A stretch of 64,000 nucleotides of DNA from an uncultured Bacteroides sp. (GCA_949294185.1 CASFGA010000002.1:248001-312000), one strand, 5' to 3'. Shown: positions 1-10,489, numbered from the stretch's first letter. Notes: a model not told the origin generated them from the letters alone. Numbers and translations: made by a program.

Positions 1-224
1 TTGTACGTAAAATGATAGTCACTTTCGCTTTCGATAGCCGACAACACCGCCTCTACTGTCACATTGTTCATGTCAAGCGACACGGTAGTCGTATTCTGAG
101 CAAACGGGTATGCAGAAAGCGGATATGCCGCTCCGATAAAAGAAGCGATAAGAACACCGCCATACCTCCTGCGCAAGAATGTCATGCATTCTTCCAAAAC
201 TGTGTTTTTCTTTAAGTGATTCAT
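1..224 (-). CDS. SusC-like TonB-dependent receptor, N-terminal 74 residues (runs off the window)
   Basis: Only the beginning of the gene is present, starting at an ATG whose complement is 222-224. The readable protein has a basic start (MNHLKKN), a hydrophobic stretch around residues 22-36 that fits a signal sequence, and then TTVSLDMNNVTVEAVLSAIE. That segment is typical of the STN (secretin/TonB short N-terminal) domain of transducing TonB-dependent receptors. Receptors with this domain contact a FecR protein in the periplasm and so switch on a cognate ECF sigma factor. The two genes directly upstream on the same strand are exactly such a FecR and sigma factor. The substrate cannot be inferred because the plug, barrel and any SusD partner lie outside the window. 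Confidence 0.8.
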   Translation of the reverse strand, partial: MNHLKKNTVLEECMTFLRRRYGGVLIASFIGAAYPLSAYPFAQNTTTVSLDMNNVTVEAVLSAIESESDYHFTY

Positions 225-313
225 AGCGATTAAATGTTTAAAGTTAAATTACTAAACGTATTCCCCGGCTTCAACAGCCGGCCAGTCAACAAACATTCAG
301 ATTTTCATAGGCT

Positions 314-1285
314 TTATTGGTTATAAAAATAGATTTCGTTTCCCTTCTCACGGTATTTGAAGCGTCCTGACTCAGACAGCAGCTTCAAAGCTTCCTGCAG
401 CGTAATCGTGCTGTCGAAATGGCAATTGAAAAGTTCTCCGGCCAAATCCGGGCTGACATGAATCTCCACACTATATTTCCGCTCCAGAATGTTGGCGATT
501 TCGCGCAGCGTCAGTCCGTGCAGCTTCAGTCCGCCGCTCATCCATGCCAATGAAGCCGAAGCGTCCACACCCGACTCCACCAACAGACGGTGGTCGGTGG
601 TATAGCATACCTGATCGTCCGGCTTCATCGTGACATGCCGCCGGCCGTCTTCCGTACTGACCTCCACACTGCCTTCCGCCAGATTCACCCAACAATTCTC
701 TCCCTTGTAGGCACGCACATTGAACTTCGTGCCCAACACCTTTATATCAATGTCCTGCAAATCGACGACAAAGGGATGCTTCTTGTCTTTTGCCACCTCA
801 AAATAAGCCTCTCCCTTCAGCTTGACGCAACGCTGCTCCCCGTTGAATGAAGTGGGATATTCCAGACGGCTTCCCGCGTTCAACGATATCTTCGTTCCAT
901 CGCACAGCAACAGGGTGGCATGTTCGCCCGTGGGAACAATCACCGTATGATAGGCCAGACTTTCTTCCTTCAGATAAAACAGACTGCCGATTATCATCGC
1001 AAAGGCAAGAAAAGAAGCCGCCGCCCATCCTGAATACAGACGGAAAAACTTTTTGGCATGCCCGGTCTTGCGAGTCAGCCCCAAGCGACTTTCCAAACGA
1101 CCGAAAGCATAGTCCACGCGCTCTTTGTCGGCAAAACGCTCCTGCTCCTTCAAGCCGTAAACCTGCTCCAGTTCAAACAGACGCTCCCGATGACTGGCAT
1201 CCGAGGCAAGCCACCGCAGCACTTCCCTGCGCTCCTGTTCAGACAGCTTTCTTTTTATAAACAATAATAACTTTTCAGTTTCCAT
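314..1285 (-). CDS. FecR family anti-sigma factor
   Basis: A 323-residue inner-membrane anti-sigma factor that would hold the neighbouring ECF sigma factor until the SusC-like receptor signals. Residues 1-75 are a cytoplasmic helical domain, about 85-105 form one transmembrane segment (SGWAAASFLAFAMIIGSLFY), and about 115-215 are the periplasmic FecR domain with LKGEAYFEVAKD and VLGTKFNVRAY. The last ~70 residues resemble DUF4974 (LHGLTLREIANILERKYSVE). The length is usual for the Bacteroidetes family. It lies 194 bp downstream of the sigma gene and 89 bp upstream of the receptor gene, the standard order of a sigma/anti-sigma/SusC unit. Confidence 0.93.
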   Translation of the reverse strand: METEKLLLFIKRKLSEQERREVLRWLASDASHRERLFELEQVYGLKEQERFADKERVDYAFGRLESRLGLTRKTGHAKKFFRLYSGWAAASFLAFAMIIGSLFYLKEESLAYHTVIVPTGEHATLLLCDGTKISLNAGSRLEYPTSFNGEQRCVKLKGEAYFEVAKDKKHPFVVDLQDIDIKVLGTKFNVRAYKGENCWVNLAEGSVEVSTEDGRRHVTMKPDDQVCYTTDHRLLVESGVDASASLAWMSGGLKLHGLTLREIANILERKYSVEIHVSPDLAGELFNCHFDSTITLQEALKLLSESGRFKYREKGNEIYFYNQ

Positions 1286-1479
1286 AATCTTTACCCCCTA
1301 CATGTATAAAAGACGACGCAGGCGTAAATAACTACGGGGTGACAAGGCCACTTTTTTTTATTTTTCTTCAAAAAATTTTTTTTGATACGAATGAAAACGA
1401 TTTACGGCAAGAACAAAAAAAAGATTTTACCACACCCTCCGGAGCGGCTACAGGCCGAGAAAACCAATCGATATGCCTA

Positions 1480-2076
1480 TCAGATCCAAAATCTGACAAT
1501 ACGGAAAAGCAGCAGCCAAAGTATCAGAATATCCTTCAGCTCCACACGCAATACTCTTATCGCCTTCTGCACATGCTCTTCCACTGTGCGCGGAGATATG
1601 TTCATCCTTTCGGCAATCTCCTTATAAGTCAAATCTTCATAAAAGGAAAGGCGGAACGCCTCACGGCATCTCTGCGGCAGTTTCTCCAACACCTTGTCCA
1701 CATTCGCACTGAGGTCTTTCACCACCAGATCACTCCAGATTTCGTTCCGGTCTGTCTGCGCCAACAGCCAGTTCAGCCGTTCTTCCGCCACAAGCATCTC
1801 CTGCTCGTAATCCTCCATCACGGCCCGGTGCTTCAGATAATCCAGACAGCCGTTCTGTATGCACTTGAAGAGAAACGCCTTCACATTGTCCGGCTCAAGC
1901 GTCTGCTTCTGCTCCCAATAGCGGACGAAGACATTCTGCACCACATCCTCCGCCACAAACTCAGGCACATAGCGGCAAGCCAGAGTCATCAGCCGAGGAT
2001 AAAAAGATTCAAAAAAGAGGCGAAACTCTTTGTTGTCGCCTCTTTTCATTTTATGTATGTCAACATGGGATGCCAT
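1480..2076 (-). CDS. ECF RNA polymerase sigma-70 factor (Bacteroidetes expansion family)
   Basis: A 198-residue alternative sigma factor. Region 2 is visible at residues ~18-80 (FFESFYPRLMTLACRYV and AEDVVQNVFVRYWEQ) and region 4 at ~130-180 (LPQRCREAFRLSFYEDLTYK, ISPRTVEEHVQKAIRVLR), the latter being the helix-turn-helix that reads the -35 element. The C-terminal ILILWLLLFRIVRFWI tail is hydrophobic, as is common in this family. The start used is the first ATG; MKRGDNKEF nine codons later (2049) is an equally good start. The gene begins 24 bp after the transporter gene upstream and precedes the FecR gene it is expected to work with. Confidence 0.93.
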   Translation of the reverse strand: MASHVDIHKMKRGDNKEFRLFFESFYPRLMTLACRYVPEFVAEDVVQNVFVRYWEQKQTLEPDNVKAFLFKCIQNGCLDYLKHRAVMEDYEQEMLVAEERLNWLLAQTDRNEIWSDLVVKDLSANVDKVLEKLPQRCREAFRLSFYEDLTYKEIAERMNISPRTVEEHVQKAIRVLRVELKDILILWLLLFRIVRFWI

Positions 2077-2100
2077 CTCCGAGGTCTTAATCCTGTACTG

Positions 2101-3786
2101 TCATCCCGCCATCAGCAGTATCAGCAGCTGCGCCGTCAATATGCGCAGGAACATAGACAGCGGATAAACCGTAGAATATCCCACAGCCGGAGCATCGTTG
2201 CCGGATATCTGGTTAGAATATGCCAAGGCGGGGGGATCGGTATTGCTACCGGCTATCAGACCAATCAGCGTATAGTAGTTCACACGACAACGCCACCTTC
2301 CCACCATTCCCATGACAATCAGCGGAATGAATGTTATCAGGAAACCGATGCCCACATACAGCAGGCCGTCGCCTCCCACTACCGTCTCAACGAAATTCTC
2401 GCCTGCCTTGATTCCTACACTCGCAAGGAAAAGCACCAGTCCCACCTCGCGGAGCATCAGATTGGCACTCATCGTGGTGTAGGTCACAAGCTTCATCTTA
2501 TATCCGAAACGGCCTATCAGAATAGAAATAATCAGCGGACCGCCTGCCAGACCCAGCTTCACCGGAGTAGGCATGCCAGGAACGGCTATCGGCAGACTAC
2601 CGAAGATGATACCACAAAGGATACCCACGAAAATGGTAACGATGTTCGGATGGTCAAGACGCTTCAACTGGTTACCCAACACGCCTGCCACACGCTCAAT
2701 GGAATCCTGCGGACCGACCATCATCACACGGTCGCCCACCTGAAGGCGCAGGTTACGGGCGGCAAACAAGTCCATGCCCGAACGATTGACGCGCGTCACA
2801 TTCACGCCATACATGCTGCTGAAGTGCATCTCGCCCAATGTCTTTCCGTTGATGCTCGGCTGTGTGACCAGAATGCGGCGTGACACCATCGGCTTGTCCT
2901 GCACATCGGTATCTTCCCAATCCACATCGTTCACCCTCGGACCGATGAAGGCAGAGATGGCCTCCGAATCATCTTCGGCGCACACGATGAACATACGGTC
3001 GTTTACATGAAGCACCGTATTTCCGTTAGGGATGTGGATGTGTCCGTCCTCCTGGAGAATGCGCGAACAGACAAAGTTGCGCGCCAGAAACTTCTGTACC
3101 TGGATGAGCGTCTTGCCGTCGAGCGCGTCGTTCTGCACTTTCAGCGAAAACATATAGGGCTTCAGATGAGGGTTCGCCTCCTCTTCGCGCTGTATGTCTT
3201 CAGCTTCCTTGGTCAGGTTCACCCGGCAGATGTAGCGGATGACAATCATCGAAAGGATGATGCCCATCACTCCGAGCGGATAGGCACAGGCATAACCCGT
3301 GGCGATTTCCGGCCCGTCGTAGTGCAGCTGCTGGAGAGCTTCATTTGCCGCACCGAGACCCGGCGTGTTGGTTACCGCTCCACAAAGGATACCTACCATC
3401 ATCGGTATTTCCACACGACCCTGCAAGGCAAAATAGATGGCCAATGCCACGGCGATGTTGAGCGCCACGATGCCCACGGCAAGCAGGTTGAGGGTGACGC
3501 CTCCTTTCTTGAATGAAGAGAAAAACGATGGGCCTACCTGCAGACCGATACAGAACACGAAGAGTATCAGTCCGAAGTCCTGGATGAACGAGAGAATCGC
3601 CGGATTCCCAGTAAACCCGAAGTGCCCTACCATGATTCCGACAAACAAGACGAAAGTCACTCCGAGCGAAATGCCGAAGAACTTAATTTTTCCCAACAAG
3701 ACTCCCACTGAAATAACAAAGGCATACAATGCTACGATGTGGGCTATCGAATTGGGATTTGTCAATAAATCTTGTAGCCAATTCAT
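2101..3786 (-). CDS. AspT/YidE/YbjL-type membrane transporter with two RCK_C domains
   Basis: A 561-residue inner-membrane protein of the aspartate:alanine antiporter-like superfamily; its substrate is unknown. Two homologous membrane halves (about residues 10-195 and 385-560, each with several hydrophobic helices and an [12 protein letters not shown] or [10 protein letters not shown] motif) flank a soluble middle with two TrkA_C/RCK_C-like domains (around [15 protein letters not shown] and [15 protein letters not shown]). The NTPG and NTDP pair is the internal-duplication signature of the family. I chose the ATG at 3786 (MNWLQDLL) over an earlier in-frame start because the extra 12 residues ([12 protein letters not shown]) have no family resemblance and the DNA there is AT-rich leader. 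Confidence 0.88.
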   Translation of the reverse strand: MNWLQDLLTNPNSIAHIVALYAFVISVGVLLGKIKFFGISLGVTFVLFVGIMVGHFGFTGNPAILSFIQDFGLILFVFCIGLQVGPSFFSSFKKGGVTLNLLAVGIVALNIAVALAIYFALQGRVEIPMMVGILCGAVTNTPGLGAANEALQQLHYDGPEIATGYACAYPLGVMGIILSMIVIRYICRVNLTKEAEDIQREEEANPHLKPYMFSLKVQNDALDGKTLIQVQKFLARNFVCSRILQEDGHIHIPNGNTVLHVNDRMFIVCAEDDSEAISAFIGPRVNDVDWEDTDVQDKPMVSRRILVTQPSINGKTLGEMHFSSMYGVNVTRVNRSGMDLFAARNLRLQVGDRVMMVGPQDSIERVAGVLGNQLKRLDHPNIVTIFVGILCGIIFGSLPIAVPGMPTPVKLGLAGGPLIISILIGRFGYKMKLVTYTTMSANLMLREVGLVLFLASVGIKAGENFVETVVGGDGLLYVGIGFLITFIPLIVMGMVGRWRCRVNYYTLIGLIAGSNTDPPALAYSNQISGNDAPAVGYSTVYPLSMFLRILTAQLLILLMAG

Positions 3787-3851
3787 AATATTAAAATTTT
3801 TTAGCGGAGCAAATGTAGCCATTTAATAAGAACGGTACAAGCTTTTCGCCA

Positions 3852-3887
3852 AGAAAAAAAGCAGGCAGGTCACGACCGCCTGCCTGC
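3852..3887 (-). terminator. Intrinsic terminator of lepA
   Basis: A perfect 9-bp stem (GCAGGCAGG with CCTGCCTGC, 3861-3887) is followed on the minus strand by a run of seven U in the transcript (the A-tract at 3853-3860). It lies 44 bp past the lepA stop codon. Confidence 0.88.
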
Positions 3888-3930
3888 AATGTATCTTTCC
3901 ACTTCCGTATCCGGACGGAACATGCTGTCT

Positions 3931-5712
3931 TTAATCCAGTTTCAGCACAGCGAGGAACGCCTTCTGCGGCACTTCCACCGTACCGATCTGCTTCATGCGC
4001 TTCTTTCCTCGCTTCTGCTTTTCAAGCAGCTTGCGCTTGCGGCTCACATCGCCGCCGTAACACTTCGCCGTCACATCCTTGCGCACAGCCTTGATGGTTT
4101 CGCGCGCGATGATTTTTGAACCGATGGCCGCCTGTATGGCTATTTCGAACTGTTGGCGGGGGATAAGCTCCTTCAGCTTCTCACACATGCGCCGTCCCAA
4201 ATCATAAGCATTGTCGAAGTGAGTGAGCGTAGAAAGCGCATCCACCGGTTCACCGTTGAGCAGAATGTCGAGTTTCACTAATTTCGACGGACGGAATCCC
4301 GCCTGATGGTAGTCGAACGAAGCGTATCCCTTCGATATGCTCTTCAGCTTGTCGTAAAAGTCAATGACAATCTCGCCAAGCGGCATCCTGTAATGCAGCT
4401 CCACACGGTTGCCTGAAATATAGTCCTGACGCACCAGTTCGCCCCGTTTTCCTAAGCAAAGTGTCATGATGGCACCTATATAGTCAGTCACGGTGATGAT
4501 AGAAGCGTCGATGTAAGGCTCCTCGATATGGTCAATGAGCGTAGGGTCAGGCATTCCACCGGGGTTATGCACTTCCTGCACACCTCCCTGCTTGTCATAC
4601 ACCATATATGATACGTTAGGCACGGTGGTAATCACACTCATATCAAACTCGCGGTCGAGACGCTCTTGGATAATCTCCATGTGCAGCAATCCGAGGAATC
4701 CGCACCGGAAGCCGAATCCGAGCGCAAGCGACGACTCCGGCTGGAAAGTGAGCGAAGCATCGTTGAGCTGCAACTTCTCGAGTGAAGCACGCAGATTCTC
4801 ATAATCCTCCGCCTCAATGGGATAGACTCCGGCAAACACCATCGGCTTCACCTCTTCGAATCCCTCGATGGCCTTGTCGCACGGGCGGTCGATATGCGTG
4901 ATGGTATCGCCCACCTTCACCTCACGCGAGGTCTTGATACCCGAAATGATGTATCCCACATCGCCCGTACGCAACTCTTTGCGCGGCACCAAGTCCATCT
5001 TGAGCACCCCCACCTCGTCGGCATCATATTCCTTTCCAGTATTGAAGAACTTCACCTTGTCGCCGGTACGTATCACACCGTTCACCACCTTGAAGTAAGC
5101 AATAATGCCACGGAACGAATTGAATACCGAGTCGAAAATCAGAGCCTGAAGCGGGGCGTTCTCGTCGCCCACCGGTGCGGGTATGCGCTCTACCACCGCC
5201 TGAAGTATCTCTTCCACACCCATGCCTGTCTTTCCTGAAGCACGGATGATTTCTTCGCGCTTGCAGCCAAGCAGGTCGATGATTTCATCCTCCACCTCTT
5301 CAGGCATGGCACTCGCCATATCACACTTGTTCATCACCGGAATGATTTCCAAATCGTGCTCCAGCGCCATATAGAGATTGGAAATAGTCTGCGCCTGCAC
5401 CCCCTGCGAAGCGTCCACCACGAGCAGCGCCCCTTCGCATGCCGCAATCGAGCGTGACACCTCATACGAAAAGTCCACGTGTCCCGGAGTGTCAATCAGA
5501 TTCAGCACATACTTCTCACCCTTATATAAATATTCCATCTGGATGGCATGGCTTTTGATGGTAATGCCTCTCTCCCGTTCCAAATCCATATCGTCCAACA
5601 TCTGCCCCTCAGTCACTTTGATAGTATTCGTATACTCCAACAGACGGTCGGCCAATGTAGACTTCCCGTGATCGATATGGGCTATGATGCAAAAGTTCCG
5701 TATATTCTTCAT
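3931..5712 (-). CDS. lepA: Elongation factor 4 (LepA), ribosome back-translocase GTPase
   Basis: LepA/EF4 is a ribosome-bound translational GTPase related to EF-G. The 593-residue length is normal. GTPase motifs are clear: G1 AHIDHGKST near residue 10, G2 [11 protein letters not shown]3 DTPGHVDF, G4 MNKCDM. Domain II, the EF-G-like domain III and the LepA-specific C-terminal domain follow, the last with the basic [20 protein letters not shown] stretch typical of LepA. The gene stands alone, with its own promoter box at 5740-5747 and a strong terminator at 3852-3887. Confidence 0.98.
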   Translation of the reverse strand: MKNIRNFCIIAHIDHGKSTLADRLLEYTNTIKVTEGQMLDDMDLERERGITIKSHAIQMEYLYKGEKYVLNLIDTPGHVDFSYEVSRSIAACEGALLVVDASQGVQAQTISNLYMALEHDLEIIPVMNKCDMASAMPEEVEDEIIDLLGCKREEIIRASGKTGMGVEEILQAVVERIPAPVGDENAPLQALIFDSVFNSFRGIIAYFKVVNGVIRTGDKVKFFNTGKEYDADEVGVLKMDLVPRKELRTGDVGYIISGIKTSREVKVGDTITHIDRPCDKAIEGFEEVKPMVFAGVYPIEAEDYENLRASLEKLQLNDASLTFQPESSLALGFGFRCGFLGLLHMEIIQERLDREFDMSVITTVPNVSYMVYDKQGGVQEVHNPGGMPDPTLIDHIEEPYIDASIITVTDYIGAIMTLCLGKRGELVRQDYISGNRVELHYRMPLGEIVIDFYDKLKSISKGYASFDYHQAGFRPSKLVKLDILLNGEPVDALSTLTHFDNAYDLGRRMCEKLKELIPRQQFEIAIQAAIGSKIIARETIKAVRKDVTAKCYGGDVSRKRKLLEKQKRGKKRMKQIGTVEVPQKAFLAVLKLD

Positions 5713-5739
5713 AAATGATAATTATCATAAAATTGTGCG

Positions 5740-5747
5740 CAAAGATA
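5740..5747 (-). promoter_or_regulatory. Bacteroidetes-type -7 box for lepA
   Basis: On the minus strand the sequence reads TATCTTTG, an exact match to the phylum's -7 consensus (TAnnTTTG), 28 bp upstream of the lepA start codon. Confidence 0.7.
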
Positions 5748-5821
5748 CGAAAAAACTCAGATTTTTCCGTATGTTTGCCCCCGAAACTGTTTACAAACCG
5801 AACTAAAAACACTTTACATTT

Positions 5822-6403
5822 ATGAAAAAGACTTGGATTATTGTGACTGCTATCATCGCCCTCGTGGTGATATTCTGCATAACATCGTACAACTCACTCG
5901 TATCGAAAGAGGAAGCTGTGGAGACGGCATGGAGCAATGTGGAAAATCAGTACCAGCGCCGTGCCGACCTTATTCCCAATCTGGTCAACACCGTAAAGGG
6001 ATATGCCGGACACGAACGCGAAACGCTCGACGCTGTGGTGTCGGCCCGTGCCAAAGCCACACAGACATCTGTCAGCCTCGACAATCTGACTCCCGAACGC
6101 ATGGCGGCTTTCCAACAGGCGCAAGGCGAACTGAGCAGCGCACTGAGCCGACTGCTCGTGACCGTGGAACGTTATCCCGACCTGAAGGCCAACCAGAACT
6201 TCCAAACCCTACAGGCGCAGCTTGAAGGAACTGAAAACCGTATCAGCGTAGAGCGACGCAAGTTCAACGATACGGCACGCGGATACAACACTTCCATCCG
6301 TCGCTTCCCCGCCAACATTGTGGCCGCACTTTTCGGATTCGACCGTCATCCCTATTTCGAAGCGGAGGAAGGGTCTGAAACAGCTCCTGAAGTCAAGTTC
6401 TGA
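5822..6403 (+). CDS. LemA family protein
   Basis: A 193-residue LemA protein: a single N-terminal transmembrane helix (residues ~5-22), then a long helical bundle with the family signature (YNSLVSKEEAVETAWSNVEN, QYQRRADLIPNLVNTVKGYA) and the C-terminal NDTARGYNTSIRRFPANIVA. LemA proteins are membrane anchored with most of the chain outside the cytoplasm; their biochemical role is not settled. The gene is followed 8 bp later by a TPM-domain protein, a partnership repeated in many bacteria, which suggests that the two act together in the envelope. Confidence 0.95.
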   Translation: MKKTWIIVTAIIALVVIFCITSYNSLVSKEEAVETAWSNVENQYQRRADLIPNLVNTVKGYAGHERETLDAVVSARAKATQTSVSLDNLTPERMAAFQQAQGELSSALSRLLVTVERYPDLKANQNFQTLQAQLEGTENRISVERRKFNDTARGYNTSIRRFPANIVAALFGFDRHPYFEAEEGSETAPEVKF

Positions 6404-6410
6404 TGCAGCC

Positions 6411-7319
6411 ATGAAACACCTTCTGTTACCCCTCCTGCTGCTGTGTGCCTGCTTGCCGCTATGCGTGCAGGGATATACAGTGGAGACTCTGCCCATGCCC
6501 CGCACACAGGGCAGCGTGTATGTGACGAATCCTGACGGTGTGCTCTCGCGCGCAGCCGTAGCAGCCATTGACACCACCCTCTACGCTCTCGAAAAGCAGA
6601 CGGGCATACAGGTGCTCGTGGCTGCCGTGAAACAGATTGAGGGAGGCGACTGCTTTGATTTCGCGTACCGTCTCGGCCGGCACGCAGGAGTGGGCGAAAA
6701 GGGGCGCGACAACGGACTGGTCATCCTACTCGTCACATCAGAACGGTGTATCCAGTTTGTCACCGGATACGGACTGGAGGGTGATTTGCCCGACGCACTC
6801 TGCAAGCAGATACAGACACGATACATGAATCCCTACCTGGCTGAAAGCCGTTGGGATGAAGGCATGACAGCCGGCATACAGGCCGTGCGCCGCACACTCG
6901 ACGGCAGCATGAAGCGGCAACCTGTCCCGTCGGGCGGAGACAGCACTCTGCTCACAATCATCCTCGTATGCTGTTTCATCATTGTCCCTGCGCTGTTGTG
7001 GTACAATGCCCGCCAACGCACCCGATGCCCCCGTTGTCACAAGCATACCCTGAGACCCATATCCACCCGCATCATTTCGCAAGAAAACGGCATGCGTACC
7101 GAACGCACCGACTTTCTCTGCACCCACTGCGGACACACGCTCTACCGCGACCGCCGCACACACGATGACAACGACCGGCATCATCCCGGCGGATGGGGAG
7201 GCCCATTCATGGGCGGTCCCTTCTTCGGAGGATTCGGCGGCCGGGGCGGCGGAGGATTCGGTGGCGGAAACTTCGGAGGAGGAGACTTCGGCGGAGGAGG
7301 GGCCGGAAGCCGTTTCTGA
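6411..7319 (+). CDS. TPM-domain (YgcG-like) membrane protein with zinc-ribbon-like pairs and glycine-rich tail
   Basis: A 302-residue protein with a signal sequence (residues 1-20, MKHLLLPLLLLCACLPLCVQ) and a TPM domain at about 35-155 (LEKQTGIQVLVAAV and DNGLVILLVTSE). A transmembrane helix follows near 175-195, then two CxxC pairs (RCPRCHKH, LCTHCGHT) that could bind one metal ion, and a tail of almost pure Gly/Phe. The start at 6411 is chosen because it begins the signal peptide; the upstream in-frame extension overlaps lemA. The domain order matches YgcG/TPM proteins encoded beside lemA. No enzymatic role can be assigned from the sequence. Confidence 0.88.
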   Translation: MKHLLLPLLLLCACLPLCVQGYTVETLPMPRTQGSVYVTNPDGVLSRAAVAAIDTTLYALEKQTGIQVLVAAVKQIEGGDCFDFAYRLGRHAGVGEKGRDNGLVILLVTSERCIQFVTGYGLEGDLPDALCKQIQTRYMNPYLAESRWDEGMTAGIQAVRRTLDGSMKRQPVPSGGDSTLLTIILVCCFIIVPALLWYNARQRTRCPRCHKHTLRPISTRIISQENGMRTERTDFLCTHCGHTLYRDRRTHDDNDRHHPGGWGGPFMGGPFFGGFGGRGGGGFGGGNFGGGDFGGGGAGSRF

Positions 7320-7496
7320 CTCCATGACTTACAAAGAGACAAGGCCATACCAAAAAGCCATTGCGACAATTACCTACGAACATATCACCAAACATATATC
7401 CGCATCAAGGTGCTGACACACCGCACCGGCATACGATTTTCTCTGCAAAGCCCTTACCAAAGCCTATAGAAGCTTGCATATTCCGGATTGTTTGAG

Positions 7497-7504
7497 TATC
7501 TTTG
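7497..7504 (+). promoter_or_regulatory. Bacteroidetes-type -7 box for aroC
   Basis: TATCTTTG lies 61 bp upstream of the aroC start, with a TTGC at about 7473 in the place expected for the -33 element. Confidence 0.65.
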
Positions 7505-7565
7505 TGCTGCCCGAAAAAGGAAATGACAATACGGGTGAAACAAAAACAGAGGAGGAAACAACATC

Positions 7566-8648
7566 ATGTACAACAATACATTCGGAAACATATTCCGTCT
7601 GACAAGCTTCGGCGAGTCACACGGCAAGGCTATCGGAGGGGTAGTGGACGGATTCCCGGCGGGTATCATAGTGGATGAAGCGTTCATCCAACGCGAACTG
7701 GACCGCCGGCGTCCCGGACAGTCGGCTCTGACTACTGCACGCAAGGAAGCCGACCGGGTGGAGATTCTCTCGGGTGTATATGAAGGTGTGTCGACAGGCT
7801 GCCCCATTGGATTCGTGGTATGGAATGCCAACCAACACTCAGCCGACTATGACAACCTGAAGGATGTGTTCCGACCTTCGCACGCCGATTATACCTACAC
7901 ACAGAAATACGGCATACGCGACCACCGCGGCGGCGGACGCTCGTCGGCACGGGAAACCATTTCACGCGTAGTGGCAGGCGCGCTGGCCAAACTGGCCCTG
8001 AAGCACTTGGGAATAACCGTCACGGCATTCACTTCGCAGGTGGGGCCGCTCCAGACAGACAATGACTATACACATTATGACCTGAGTCTGGCTGAAGAAA
8101 ACCCGGTGCGTTGTCCCGACCCAGAACTGGCACGGCAGATGAGCGACCTCATCCTGCGTGTGAAAGGCGAAGGCGACACGGTGGGCGGCACAGTGACATG
8201 CGTCATCCGGGGATGCCCGGCAGGACTGGGGCAACCTGTATTCGGCAAGCTGCACGCCGCATTGGGCAGCGCCATGCTGAGCATCAACGCCGCAAAAGGA
8301 TTTGAATACGGACAGGGATTCGGCGGCATGGAGATGAAGGGCAGCGAACAGAATGACATTTTCTATAACGACGGCGGACACATCGCCTTGCGCACCAACC
8401 GCTCGGGAGGCATCCAAGGGGGTATCAGCAACGGAGAGGACATCTATTTCCGCGTGGCGTTCAAACCCGTGGCCACGGTACTGACGGACCAGCCCACAGT
8501 GGACAAAGACGGGCGTGAAACCATCGTCAAAGCCCGCGGACGTCATGACCCATGCGTACTGCCGCGCGCCGTACCCGTGGTAGAGGCAATGGCCGCCATG
8601 ACGATACTTGACTTTTACCTGCTCGACAGGGCGGGACGGATGTTTTAA
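7566..8648 (+). CDS. aroC: Chorismate synthase
   Basis: This enzyme converts 5-enolpyruvylshikimate-3-phosphate to chorismate using reduced FMN, the last common step of aromatic amino acid synthesis. The protein is 360 residues, as expected. All three family signatures are present: [18 protein letters not shown] near residue 17, a segment around residue 110 with [17 protein letters not shown], and [12 protein letters not shown] near residue 280. It is a single gene with its own promoter box. Confidence 0.98.
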   Translation: MYNNTFGNIFRLTSFGESHGKAIGGVVDGFPAGIIVDEAFIQRELDRRRPGQSALTTARKEADRVEILSGVYEGVSTGCPIGFVVWNANQHSADYDNLKDVFRPSHADYTYTQKYGIRDHRGGGRSSARETISRVVAGALAKLALKHLGITVTAFTSQVGPLQTDNDYTHYDLSLAEENPVRCPDPELARQMSDLILRVKGEGDTVGGTVTCVIRGCPAGLGQPVFGKLHAALGSAMLSINAAKGFEYGQGFGGMEMKGSEQNDIFYNDGGHIALRTNRSGGIQGGISNGEDIYFRVAFKPVATVLTDQPTVDKDGRETIVKARGRHDPCVLPRAVPVVEAMAAMTILDFYLLDRAGRMF

Positions 8649-8663
8649 GCATACAAAACGGAT

Positions 8664-9038
8664 TTATTTCATTATCAGAAGAGTCATTTTATAAATGGGA
8701 CGGACATCTGTACATCCGTCCCAACGGGAGGGATATACATGCCATACGGCTTTTCTGTCCGAACTCTCGTCAAGACAATGGATTGTAACTACCCTATCCA
8801 TGCCGTCAAGCCTCAAGTAAACATAAGACGGACGCAACCTTTTATCCGCCCACCAGCTCCCTGCCGCCTGGTAGTCATCGGCTTTTATCCGGGAACCATC
8901 ATTCCCCTTCACCGTAAAACGCCCGTCGCCTGCAAAAAAAATCATATCACCGACCCCGAAAGGCAAATACGCCCAGTCATCATAATCAAGGCGTCCGACT
9001 TCTTGCACCAGCAAAATCCTACATTCCTGCATAAACAT
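8664..9038 (-). CDS. Small hypothetical protein, possibly missing an N-terminal membrane anchor through a frameshift
   Basis: I do not recognise the family. The open frame gives 124 residues starting MFMQECRILLVQEVGRLDYD, rich in Trp/Tyr/Asp, with no enzymatic motif. The first Met has no good start context. The frame upstream encodes a hydrophobic stretch but meets a stop before any ATG. An ATG at 9102 in the next frame encodes MKFLRLLCF; dropping one T from the T5 run (9075-9079 on the plus strand) joins the two into MKFLRLLCFIVIFVCKEILD, a plausible membrane anchor running into this protein. So it is either a frameshifted gene, a homopolymer error, or a start I have not understood. Confidence 0.5.
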   Translation of the reverse strand: MFMQECRILLVQEVGRLDYDDWAYLPFGVGDMIFFAGDGRFTVKGNDGSRIKADDYQAAGSWWADKRLRPSYVYLRLDGMDRVVTIHCLDESSDRKAVWHVYPSRWDGCTDVRPIYKMTLLIMK

Positions 9039-9130
9039 ATTGTCCAGAATTTCTTTACAGACAAATATAACTATAAAAACACAGCAGGCGAAGAAATTTC
9101 ATTATCTTAGCGGAACCAAATATTATACCT

Positions 9131-10489
9131 ATGGACATCATACAATACATACAGGAAAACGAGGCGCGCTTCATCGACGAATTGTCGAGCCTGATACGCA
9201 TTCCGAGCGTAAGCGCGCTACCCGAACATAAAGACGACATGGCGGCCTGTGCCGAACGGTGGAAACAACTGCTGCTCGAGGCGGGAGCGGACGAGGCAAA
9301 GGTAATGCCTTCGGAAGGCAATCCGCTGGTGTATGCCGAAAAGCAAGTGAGCGACGACGCTCCCACCGTACTCATCTACGCCCACTACGATGTGATGCCT
9401 GCCGAACCGATGGAACTTTGGAACACACCGCCGTTTGAACCGACAGTAAGTGACGGACGCATCTGGGCACGGGGAGCCGACGACGACAAAGGGCAGGCGA
9501 TGATTCAGGTAAAGGCATTCGAATATATGGTACGCAAAGGGCTGCTGCGCCACAATGTGAAGTTCATCTTCGAGGGAGAGGAAGAAATCGGCTCGCCCAG
9601 TCTGAATGCCTTCCTGCAAGAGCATAAGGAACTGCTGAAGGCGGATGTGATTCTGGTGTCGGACACAAGCATGCTCGGAGCCGACCTGCCTTCGCTCACC
9701 ACCGGACTGCGAGGACTGGCTTATTGGGAGATTGAGGTAACAGGGCCGAACCGCGACCTTCACTCGGGGCATTTCGGCGGAGCGGTGGCCAATCCCATCA
9801 ACACGCTGTGCGAGATGCTGGCTACGGTTGTGGACAAGGACGGACGCATCGCCATCCCTCACTTCTATGATGATGTGGAAGAGGTGCCGGCCGCCGAACG
9901 CGAGATGATTGCCCACATCCCGTTCGACGAAGAAAGATACAAGCAGGCCATCGGCGTAAAGGCGCTGAAAGGAGAGAAAGGGTATTCCACTCTGGAGCGG
10001 AACAGCTGCCGCCCGTCTTTCGACATCTGCGGCATCTGGGGAGGATATACAGGCGAAGGCTCGAAAACGGTGCTTCCCTCAAAAGCATACGCCAAGGTGT
10101 CGAGCCGCCTTGTGCCGCATCAAGACCATAAAAAGATTTCCCGTCTGTTCGCCGACTATATCCGCAGCATCACTCCGGAATATGTAGATGTGAAGGTCAC
10201 TCCGATGCACGGAGGCGAAGGCTACGTATGCCCCATCACCCTGCCTGCATACCAGGCGGCGGAGAAAGGCTTTACCAAAGCGTTCGGACGCAAGCCGCTC
10301 GCCGTGCGCCGCGGAGGGAGCATCCCCATCATCAGCGACTTTGAGCGGATACTGGGCATAAAGACGGTGCTGATGGGCTTTGGCTTGGAGAGCGACGCCA
10401 TCCACTCGCCCAACGAAAACTTCAGCCTCGACATCTTCCGCAAAGGTATCGAAGCGGTAGTGGAGTTCCACCGGGAGTTCGGAGCATAA
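9131..10489 (+). CDS. M20 family zinc dipeptidase
   Basis: A 452-residue M20 metallopeptidase of the PepV/CNDP-like type that hydrolyses dipeptides or short peptides in the cytoplasm. Metal-binding motifs are visible: VLIYAHYDVMPAE (His and the following Asp near residue 83), ARGADDDKGQ (bridging Asp), FEGEEEIGSP (catalytic Glu-Glu near residue 150) and DLHSGHFGG in the dimerisation lid. The C-terminal histidine ligand fits SDAIHSPNE. A TATCTTAG sequence just upstream (9105-9112) could be its -7 box, and a hairpin terminator follows. Confidence 0.93.
   Translation: MDIIQYIQENEARFIDELSSLIRIPSVSALPEHKDDMAACAERWKQLLLEAGADEAKVMPSEGNPLVYAEKQVSDDAPTVLIYAHYDVMPAEPMELWNTPPFEPTVSDGRIWARGADDDKGQAMIQVKAFEYMVRKGLLRHNVKFIFEGEEEIGSPSLNAFLQEHKELLKADVILVSDTSMLGADLPSLTTGLRGLAYWEIEVTGPNRDLHSGHFGGAVANPINTLCEMLATVVDKDGRIAIPHFYDDVEEVPAAEREMIAHIPFDEERYKQAIGVKALKGEKGYSTLERNSCRPSFDICGIWGGYTGEGSKTVLPSKAYAKVSSRLVPHQDHKKISRLFADYIRSITPEYVDVKVTPMHGGEGYVCPITLPAYQAAEKGFTKAFGRKPLAVRRGGSIPIISDFERILGIKTVLMGFGLESDAIHSPNENFSLDIFRKGIEAVVEFHREFGA

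Noticed and set aside
8697..8722. GGGACGGA/TCCGTCCC hairpin considered as an aroC terminator
   Set aside because: It lies inside the coding region of the leftward small protein and is not followed by a T-run.
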